The notes under the pieces are model-generated. The model saw nothing but the letters and a program-made list of their open reading frames with translations. It did no database searches and had not been told where the DNA came from. Positions 5,525 through 10,592 of a stretch of 10,592 nucleotides of DNA are shown here, one piece after another. The stretch's first letter is position 1. Every line of letters starts with the position of its first letter. The stretch comes from Rhodoferax sp. (GTDB taxonomy: Bacteria > Pseudomonadota > Gammaproteobacteria > Burkholderiales > Burkholderiaceae_C): positions 1-10,592 of the forward strand of contig JAQGMQ010000719.1 in the NCBI GenBank assembly GCA_028292305.1, written 5' to 3'. The position numbers and the translations under genes were made by a program.

Positions 5525-7096
5525 TCATGGGTTACGGCGGCGCGCGAGCCAACCGATGCCCAGGCCCAGGCCACCGAGCGCCCACAACGGCCACAGCCCA
5601 AACCGGGCCACCCACCATGCAAACGGCGTGATGTCCCAGCCGTTGGCCGCCGTGAGGCCGCGCCCTTCGACTTCGGCCACCAACGTGCCGCGGGTGAGCC
5701 GCGGCAACGCGTGCAGCACGCGGCCGCGGTGGTCGATGATGGCGGTGGCGCCGGTGTTGGTGGCGCGGATCATCGGCCGCTCGAACTCGAGCGTGCGCAT
5801 GCGGGAGATGCTCAGATGCTGGTCGATGGCCACCGAGTCGCCGAACCAGCCGATGTTGCTCACGTTGACGAAAATGGTCGGCGCCGTGCGCGGGTCGGCA
5901 AACCGCGCGCCGAGTTCTTCGCCGAACAGATCCTCGTAGCAGACGTTGGGCGCGAGCCGCTGGCCGGCCACCGCCATCGACGCCTGGCCCACGGCCCCGC
6001 GGTTGAAGTCGCCGAGCGGTATGTTCATCATCTCGGTGAACCACTTGAACAGCGGCGGGATGAAGTCGCCGAACGGCACCAGGTGGTGCTTGGCGTAGTC
6101 GTACACCGCCGTCGCGCCTGGCTGCAGGCCGACCACGGCGTTGGTGTAGCCGTCCTGCCGGTTGCCCAGCGGCACGCCGATCAGCGCGCTCTGCCCACCG
6201 GTATGGAAGCGCCGCTGCAGCGCCTCCCAGTAGCCCACCGGCATCTGCTGCGGCAGCAAGGGCAAAGCCGTCTCAGGCGCGACCACCAGCGGCGTGCTGG
6301 CGGCGTTCAACTGCTGGCCATACCACTGCAAGGCCGTTTCAACGCCGGTGCCGGCCTCGAACTTCTCGTCCTGCGGAATGTTGCCCTGCAGCAGGGTCAC
6401 GGCGAGCTTCTTGCCGGGTGCGCCATCCACCGGTTTGAAACGGTACGCCGCGCCGACGGCCAGCAGCACCAGCGCCAGGCACGCGAGGGCCGGCAAGCCC
6501 AACGGCCGCCGCAGCCAGGCCACGAACAGGCAAGCCGACACCGCCGCGATCCAGCCGATGCCATACACGCCCACGTACCGCGCGAACACGCCCAGCCCTT
6601 CGAGGTGCGCGTAGCCCGCCGCGCCCCAGGGAAAGCCGGTGAACCACACGCCGCGCGCAAGCTCGGCCAGCAGCCAGCAGGACGCAAACACGATGGCCCG
6701 CCACACCGGGTTGGCCGGCGACAAGGCCTTGAAGATGGCGCTCACCACCGCGTAATACAGCGACAGCACGGCGGCCAGGCCTACCACGGCGAGCACGGTC
6801 AGCGGCGCGGCCAGCCCGCCGTAGGTGTGCATGGAGATGTAGAGCCACCAAAACGTGCCGGTGAGCCAGGCCGTGGCAAAGACCCAGCCCACCAGGGCCG
6901 CACGCTTCGGCGATGGGCTGGCTTCGAGCAGGCCGACCAGGCCCGCCATCGACAGCAGCTGCAGCCACCACAAGGGCTGGCCGTCGAGCGGGCTGGCCAT
7001 CGACGCGGCCTGCAGCAGGCCGGCCACCGCGCTGCAGGCGAGCGCCACAAGCGACACCGGCCCGATGCGGCCGGTGGTTCCGAACACGCGACGCAT
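5525..7096 (-). CDS. lnt: Apolipoprotein N-acyltransferase
   Basis: Inner-membrane enzyme of 523 residues that adds the third acyl chain to the N-terminal cysteine of lipoproteins, the last step of lipoprotein maturation. The N-terminal third is hydrophobic with several membrane segments (within about residues 11-220). A periplasmic nitrilase-fold domain follows (about 230-485), then a final membrane helix near 492-517 with a positively charged tail ARRRNP. The Glu-Lys-Cys triad is present: Glu275 in VVAPETALP, Lys336 in YDYAKHHLVPFG and Cys386 in NVCYEDLFG, matching E. coli Glu267, Lys335 and Cys387. The length is normal. The start at 7096 lies eight bases after the corC stop with only a weak GGGT ribosome-binding site, so translation is probably coupled. 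The corC-lnt pairing is widely conserved in proteobacteria, which supports the call. Confidence 0.97.
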   Translation of the reverse strand: MRRVFGTTGRIGPVSLVALACSAVAGLLQAASMASPLDGQPLWWLQLLSMAGLVGLLEASPSPKRAALVGWVFATAWLTGTFWWLYISMHTYGGLAAPLTVLAVVGLAAVLSLYYAVVSAIFKALSPANPVWRAIVFASCWLLAELARGVWFTGFPWGAAGYAHLEGLGVFARYVGVYGIGWIAAVSACLFVAWLRRPLGLPALACLALVLLAVGAAYRFKPVDGAPGKKLAVTLLQGNIPQDEKFEAGTGVETALQWYGQQLNAASTPLVVAPETALPLLPQQMPVGYWEALQRRFHTGGQSALIGVPLGNRQDGYTNAVVGLQPGATAVYDYAKHHLVPFGDFIPPLFKWFTEMMNIPLGDFNRGAVGQASMAVAGQRLAPNVCYEDLFGEELGARFADPRTAPTIFVNVSNIGWFGDSVAIDQHLSISRMRTLEFERPMIRATNTGATAIIDHRGRVLHALPRLTRGTLVAEVEGRGLTAANGWDITPFAWWVARFGLWPLWALGGLGLGIGWLARRRNP

Positions 7097-7104
7097 CTAC
7101 CCGT

Positions 7105-7989
7105 TCAACCGGTGGGGTCGTCGTCCTGCACCGGCGAAACCTTGAACCAGCGTACCGCCCCACCCTTGGTGTGCAGCACGACGAAGTTCAGGCCGGCCAG
7201 CGCCAGGTGTTCGCCGCGTTTGGGCACGTGGCCCATCTCGTGGGCGATCAGGCCGCCGATGGTGTCGAAGCTGTCTTCGGGGTCGGTACCGACCAGGTGC
7301 ACGCCGAAGGCTTCGTTGACGCGCTCGATCGGGGTGTCGCCGCTGACGCGGTAGGTGCGGTCGGCCAGGCCGAAGATGTCGCCCTCGTCTTCGGCGATGT
7401 CGAATTCGTCTTCGATCTCGCCGACGATCTGCTCGAGCACGTCTTCGATGGTGATCAGCCCGGCCACGCGGCCGAACTCGTCGATCACGATGGCCAGGTG
7501 GTTGCGGTTGCCGCGGAACTCGCGCAGCAGGTCGTTCAGACCCTTGGATTCGGGCACGAACACCGCCGGGCGCAGCAGCGCGCGGATGTTCAGCTCGGGC
7601 GCGCGCTGCAGCTTGAGCAGGTCCTTGGCCAGCAGGATGCCGATGATGTTTTCTTTTTCACCTTCGAACACCGGAAACCGCGAGTGCGCGGTGTCGATGA
7701 CCTGGTGCATCAACTCGTCGCCGGTGGCGTCGATGTTCAGGCAGTCCATGCGGGTGGCGGCGACCATCACGTCGCCGGCGGTCATGTCGGCCATGCGGAT
7801 CACGCCTTCGAGCATGACGCGGGATTCGGCCCCGATGATCTGGTTGTCTTCCGCCTCGGCCAGGGTTTCGATCAGCTCGGCCCGGGAATCGGGCCCAGGG
7901 TGGATGAATTCGGCCAATTTCTGCAGAAAACTGCGCTTGTCTTCCTTCTCGGGCAGGGAGGAGGAACGCGCGGGATACGGGTCGGACAC
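7105..7989 (-). CDS. corC: CorC/YbeX-type CBS-domain protein
   Basis: Soluble protein of 294 residues in the CorC/HlyC family. A leader helix region (about 20-65, with the family motif EAEDNQIIGAESRVMLEGV) is followed by two CBS domains: about 71-130, with FPVFEGEKENIIGILLAKDLL, and about 136-195, with HLAIVIDEFGRVAGLITIEDVLEQIVGEI at its end. A C-terminal CorC_HlyC transporter-associated domain follows (about 205-285). It lacks the DUF21 membrane domain of larger relatives. YbeX/CorC has been linked to magnesium/cobalt efflux and, in E. coli, to ribosome-related stress; its biochemical role is unsettled. The start is GTG at 7989 with AAGG unusually close (two bases). It is adjacent to lnt in the usual order. 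The usual upstream genes ybeZ and ybeY are absent, replaced by a GNAT gene 122 bp away. Confidence 0.94.
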   Translation of the reverse strand: MSDPYPARSSSLPEKEDKRSFLQKLAEFIHPGPDSRAELIETLAEAEDNQIIGAESRVMLEGVIRMADMTAGDVMVAATRMDCLNIDATGDELMHQVIDTAHSRFPVFEGEKENIIGILLAKDLLKLQRAPELNIRALLRPAVFVPESKGLNDLLREFRGNRNHLAIVIDEFGRVAGLITIEDVLEQIVGEIEDEFDIAEDEGDIFGLADRTYRVSGDTPIERVNEAFGVHLVGTDPEDSFDTIGGLIAHEMGHVPKRGEHLALAGLNFVVLHTKGGAVRWFKVSPVQDDDPTG

Positions 7990-8071
7990 AGCCTTGGGCG
8001 CAGGACGTGCGGTTGTTGAGGAAACGTAAGGATAGCGGATTGGAAAACGCCCGGGCCTTTATTCGGTGGCT

Positions 8072-8087
8072 GCCGGCTTGCGCCGGC
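8072..8087. repeat. GC-rich hairpin between the GNAT and corC genes
   Basis: GCCGGC-TTGC-GCCGGC forms a perfect 6-bp stem with a 4-base loop in the 122-bp gap between the two minus-strand genes. There is no T-run on the minus-strand 3' side, so it is not a convincing intrinsic terminator. It may partially block read-through or protect the upstream mRNA end. A further 8-bp palindrome GCCCGGGC (8049-8056) lies between it and corC. Confidence 0.35.
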
Positions 8088-8111
8088 CCGAACTCGACCG
8101 TGGCGATCGCA

Positions 8112-8834
8112 TCACATGCCCGACTTGTGGCGCCCAGCCCGCATGCCGCCACGGATTTCCTGCAGGCCGGCCAGGAAGTCCCAGAATTGCTTGGCCTGCG
8201 CCTTCAGGCGGTAGTCGGTCAGCGCCAGGTGCTCTTCGACGATCTCGGTCATGCGGCTGTCCAGCGTGGCGGCCGGCAGGCGCAAGAAGGCTTCGGCTTC
8301 GGAGCCGTCTTTTTCGACCTTGGCGCCGGCATTGCGGGCGATGCGCAGCATCACCGTGTTTTCACTCAGCGCGTGAACGAACAACAGCTCCACCCCTTCG
8401 TTGCGCGCATGCATCGCCGCGCGCTCGAACAGGCGCGCGCCAAAGCCGCGGCCGCGCGCCGGCTTGGAAACCGAGACGCCGAATTCGGCGCAGGCCCGGC
8501 AGTCCGGGTTCACCGAAAAAGCCAGGTGGGCCATGGCGATCAATTCGAGATTGCGGTTGTAGATGCCGAAGATCTCGTCGGTGGCGAAGTTCAGGCCGTC
8601 GGCATAACGGCGGATCTGTTCGTCGTTGGCGGGGTAGCCGAAACGCAGGTAGCGGTCGTGCGGCGCCAGGTCGAGCAGATGCCGCGTGATGCGCTCACGG
8701 TGGGCCTCGCCGAGTGATCGGATGGGCACCATCAACGGCGCCGAGCGCGGCTTGTGCGGTGACGGCAAACCGCCTGTGCGTGCACCCGTCAGGCGCGCCT
8801 CGGCGGCATCGACAGAAATATTTGAACCAAACAT
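8112..8834 (-). CDS. GNAT-family N-acetyltransferase
   Basis: Predicted acetyl-CoA-dependent acyltransferase of 240 residues, cytoplasmic. The GNAT core lies at about residues 36-185. Motif A is ARGRGFGARL (126-135) after the beta-strand EFGVSVS, and motif B appears as HALSENTVMLRIARNAGAKV (154-173). An N-terminal extension of about 35 residues and a C-terminal helical tail (about 190-240, WDFLAGLQEIRGG) lie outside the core, making it longer than a minimal GNAT of 150-170 residues. The start is uncertain. ATG 8834 is the first ATG but lacks a Shine-Dalgarno sequence. TTG 8885 would extend it by 17 residues, and ATG 8732 (MVPIRSLGE) would begin right at the conserved core. It is transcribed away from the HdeD gene across a shared 231-bp region. 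The substrate cannot be inferred. Confidence 0.85.
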   Translation of the reverse strand: MFGSNISVDAAEARLTGARTGGLPSPHKPRSAPLMVPIRSLGEAHRERITRHLLDLAPHDRYLRFGYPANDEQIRRYADGLNFATDEIFGIYNRNLELIAMAHLAFSVNPDCRACAEFGVSVSKPARGRGFGARLFERAAMHARNEGVELLFVHALSENTVMLRIARNAGAKVEKDGSEAEAFLRLPAATLDSRMTEIVEEHLALTDYRLKAQAKQFWDFLAGLQEIRGGMRAGRHKSGM

Positions 8835-8866
8835 TGCAGAAATATAAGGGTTTTCCCGAAATAAGG

Positions 8867-8979
8867 TTTGCAAAAATTGGCGCAATCGCCGATTAATAGG
8901 GCGATGGCGATGTTTCTGCCGGCCCGTGTATCACCGTGCCTGCGCCCTGCACAACCCGCGCAGGCACGTATTTTGCAAA
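8867..8979. repeat. Pair of TTTGCAAA palindromes spaced 105 bp in the divergent promoter region
   Basis: The 8-bp palindrome TTTGCAAA occurs at 8867-8874 and 8972-8979, and with flanking bases the two form a 10-bp inverted pair (GTTTGCAAAA at 8866-8875, TTTTGCAAAC at 8971-8980). A near-copy TTCGCAAA is at 9003-9010. One lies 33 bp upstream of the GNAT ATG and the other upstream of hdeD. These could be binding sites for a shared regulator or A/T-rich promoter parts. Confidence 0.3.
8935..8968. promoter_or_regulatory. 11-bp perfect inverted repeat upstream of the HdeD gene
   Basis: CGTGCCTGCGC (8935-8945) and its exact reverse complement (8958-8968) are separated by 12 bases and followed on the plus strand by TATTTT. 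The shape is terminator-like, but it stands between divergent genes where a terminator has no obvious use. An attenuator in the hdeD leader, a bipartite operator, or insulation of the divergent promoters are the options. Confidence 0.4.
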
Positions 8980-9065
8980 CAATCGGTCAGAATCATGCCA
9001 AATTCGCAAATGCCGGAATTGTCTTCCCGCGACCCGCGACACCACACGACACACAGGATCCGCGT

Positions 9066-9701
9066 ATGCAGACAGATTATTTTCTGACCCAGATGGGCCG
9101 GCAGTGGAAATGGCTTGTATTGCGCGGTGCCGTGGCCATCGCCCTGGGCCTGCTGGCCTTCGTCATGCCGGGCCAGACGCTCGAGATATTGACGCTGGCC
9201 TGGGGCATCTACGCCCTTGTCGATGGCCTGATTGCGCTGGTCACGGCCTACCAGATCCGCGAAAGCAACCGGCCCTGGTGGTCGATGGCCCTGGTCGGCG
9301 TGATGGGCGTGGCCGTGGGGCTGGCGACCTTCGTCTGGCCCGCGGTGACCGCTTTCACGTTGCTCACCTTCATCGCGGTCTGGGCCGTGCTGGCCGGCCT
9401 GTTCCAGATCGTCACCGCGCTGCGCATGCGCAAATCGATCCGGGGCGAATGGTTCCTGGCGCTGTCGGGAATCTTGTCATTGGTGTTCGGCTTGGCCATG
9501 ATCGCGGCGCCGGGCGCGGGTGCGCTGGCGGTGGTGTGGCTGATCGCCAGCTTCGCGGTGGCCTTCGGCGCGTTGCTGGTGTGTGTGGGCATTCGTTTGC
9601 GCGGCGTTGCCAAGCAGCCGTGGGAGCCGCCCGTCGTTACCCGCCCTGCCCCGCTGCATACGCGGCCCGCGTCGCTCGGTGAGCCCAAGCTCGACCGCTG
9701 A
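9066..9701 (+). CDS. HdeD/DUF308-family inner-membrane protein
   Basis: Integral membrane protein of 211 residues with six predicted helices, roughly 16-35, 38-62, 72-92, 95-120, 129-149 and 152-176. They are arranged as three similar hairpins, each with a short polar turn, the repeat pattern of DUF308. Family features include WLVLRGAVAIALGLLAF in helix 1 and WGIYALVDGLIAL in helix 2. E. coli HdeD supports acid resistance at high cell density, but the biochemical role of most relatives is unknown. A proline-rich cytoplasmic tail (184-211) follows the last helix. The ATG at 9066 has AGGA seven bases upstream. The frame is open back to 8868, but that part is not hydrophobic and lacks a good ribosome-binding site. 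It is divergent from the GNAT gene and converges on the hydrolase with only 40 bp between stops and no clear terminator. Confidence 0.92.
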   Translation: MQTDYFLTQMGRQWKWLVLRGAVAIALGLLAFVMPGQTLEILTLAWGIYALVDGLIALVTAYQIRESNRPWWSMALVGVMGVAVGLATFVWPAVTAFTLLTFIAVWAVLAGLFQIVTALRMRKSIRGEWFLALSGILSLVFGLAMIAAPGAGALAVVWLIASFAVAFGALLVCVGIRLRGVAKQPWEPPVVTRPAPLHTRPASLGEPKLDR

Positions 9702-9741
9702 GTTGTCGCGCCGGCCACGCGTCGGTTGCCACCAGGTGCAG

Positions 9742-10592
9742 TTAGACCAGCGCCAATGTCTCGCGCATGACCCGCGGCTCGAACGCCAGGGCTACATGCG
9801 CCACGCCGGGCACGCAGCGGTTGTCGGCGCCGGGCAAGGTGGCGGTGGGCGCGGGAAACACCATGTTGTCGGTGTTCGAATACCAGCAGACGAAGCGGCT
9901 GTAGTCCGGCGCTGCCGCGGCATCGCCGTGCAACTTGGCCAGCCAGGCGCTGCCCCGCCGCATCTGAATGCCGTGCACGCTGCCGCTCAGGCGCGCCATC
10001 CAGGTACCGGCATGCGGCGTGGCGATGGTCACCACCCGATGGATACGGTCCCCGGCGAGCGCGCCACGCAGCCAGCTGCGCACCACCAGCCCGCCCATGC
10101 TGTGGCACACCAGCACCGGCGCCAGGCCGGTGGCGTCGGTGATGCGCTGCACGGCCACTTCGATGCCCTGGGCCTGTGCGTCGATGTCGCCCCAGGGCGG
10201 CGACAGGTTGACCGCCATGAACGGCCGCCCCCGCGCCAGCAACTGGCGCATCCACGGCGTCCAGAAGCCCCGGTTGCAGAACAGCCCGTGCACGAAGACC
10301 ACGCCCCGCACCGCGGCTGTGCCCGGGGCGCGCGCTGGCAGGAAATCCGACACGGCATCGGCGCGGAAGGCCTGCCGCCAGAAGAACACCCGCGGAAAGG
10401 CCAGCACCTCACCCCACCAGGCGCGCAGCAGTGCGCCCCAGCCAGGCCGCGGGGCATGGTCGGCGCCAGCAAAAACGGCCAGCAGCACAAGTTCCAGCGC
10501 CAGCACCCAGGCGTAACCCAGCAGGATCGCCATCGCGCCCATGGCCGCAACGACCGGGTGCGCCGGCCAAAAGAATAAAGCCCAGCCCGCCG
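9742..10592 (-). CDS. Membrane-anchored alpha/beta hydrolase (lipase/esterase-like), 5' truncated
   Basis: Alpha/beta-hydrolase with 282 residues visible. Numbering from the Met at 10542: oxyanion-loop motif FVHG at 83-86, nucleophile Ser148 in the elbow CHSMGG, probable acid Asp225 in YSNTDNMVFP and His249 in GVAHVAL. The elbow and the TPHAGT segment (175-180) resemble triacylglycerol lipase/esterase and PGAP1-like families. A hydrophobic N-terminus (about 4-26) suggests a membrane anchor. The frame stays open for another 16 hydrophobic codons (AGWALFFWPAHPVVAA) from 10542 to the window edge with no stop. The true start is therefore probably beyond 10592 and the Met at 10542 internal. A start at 10542 cannot be excluded, since no strong ribosome-binding site was seen for it. 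It ends with TAA at 9744-9742. The hydrolase fold is secure; the substrate is unknown. Confidence 0.88.
   Translation of the reverse strand, partial: AGWALFFWPAHPVVAAMGAMAILLGYAWVLALELVLLAVFAGADHAPRPGWGALLRAWWGEVLAFPRVFFWRQAFRADAVSDFLPARAPGTAAVRGVVFVHGLFCNRGFWTPWMRQLLARGRPFMAVNLSPPWGDIDAQAQGIEVAVQRITDATGLAPVLVCHSMGGLVVRSWLRGALAGDRIHRVVTIATPHAGTWMARLSGSVHGIQMRRGSAWLAKLHGDAAAAPDYSRFVCWYSNTDNMVFPAPTATLPGADNRCVPGVAHVALAFEPRVMRETLALV

Noticed and set aside
5520..5539. Terminator hairpin at the lnt stop codon (CGCCG and CGGCG arms)
   Set aside because: Only a 5-bp stem with a 10-base loop, overlapping the stop codon and not followed by a T-run on the minus strand.
5510..7354. Plus-strand open frame of 614 codons opposite lnt and the end of corC
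   Set aside because: It is antisense to two well-supported genes, and its translation is rich in Arg/His/Gln/Gly with no recognisable domain. High third-position GC commonly leaves such frames open.
8905..8920. Third sigma54-like site upstream of hdeD (TGGCGATGTTTCTGCC)
   Set aside because: GG-N10-GC spacing is present, but only 7 of 12 informative positions match. This is expected by chance in GC-rich DNA.
8868..9065. Longer form of the HdeD protein starting at 8868
   Set aside because: The added 66 residues are not membrane-like and cover the inverted repeats of the divergent region. AGGA precedes the ATG at 9066.
9702..9741. Shared terminator between the convergent hdeD and hydrolase genes
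   Set aside because: The 40-bp gap has no stem with a T-run, only a short CGCG repeat.
1..10592. tRNA, rRNA, CRISPR array, insertion sequence or integrase
   Set aside because: No cloverleaf-like sequence, regularly spaced repeats, terminal inverted repeats around a transposase, or recombinase motifs were seen on either strand.

Overview
The window looks like chromosomal DNA of a GC-rich betaproteobacterium, most likely order Burkholderiales and probably family Comamonadaceae. This is inferred from the high GC content with GC-rich third codon positions, a Bug/TctC periplasmic binding protein, the corC-lnt gene pair, and a palindromic intergenic repeat of a type common in these genomes. No RNA gene, insertion sequence, phage gene or CRISPR array is visible. 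Gene density is high and almost everything is on the minus strand.

Layout: (1) 1-164, the 3' end of a plus-strand gene of uncertain function. (2) 3900-184, a minus-strand three-gene unit: a FAD-dependent D-amino-acid dehydrogenase resembling DauA, a Bug-family solute-binding protein, and an amidase-signature hydrolase. The last two are joined by a stop codon that overlaps or nearly overlaps the next start. (3) 3901-4257, a gene-free stretch with a palindrome at the dehydrogenase start, a strong 17-bp terminator-type hairpin, a weaker hairpin with an A/T tract, and a 24-bp perfect palindrome of REP type. (4) 5337-4258, a secreted type II glutaminase-asparaginase with a long, foldable leader and a sigma54-like element upstream. 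(5) 7989-5525, corC then lnt, a conserved envelope pair. (6) 8834-8112, a GNAT acetyltransferase. (7) 9066-9701, a plus-strand HdeD/DUF308 membrane protein divergent from the GNAT gene across an intergenic region rich in inverted repeats. (8) 10592-9742, a membrane-anchored alpha/beta hydrolase whose 5' end lies outside the window.

Units 2 and 4 suggest scavenging of organic nitrogen. Asparaginase releases ammonia from Asn/Gln in the periplasm, the amidase would release ammonia from amides, the Bug protein captures a small organic ligand, and the DauA-like enzyme would deaminate a D-amino acid. Each unit has a sigma54-like -24/-12 element (GGCATGG-Y-TCT-Y-GC core), which would suit nitrogen-limitation control. 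One of the two lies so close to its start codon that it may be coincidental. The DauA-like enzyme keeps the residues that hold the substrate carboxylate but lacks the Glu that recognises the arginine side chain, so its substrate is probably not D-Arg/D-Lys. I see no clearly new multi-gene defence or mobile system. The most novel material is this small amide/D-amino-acid unit and the intergenic regulatory structures.
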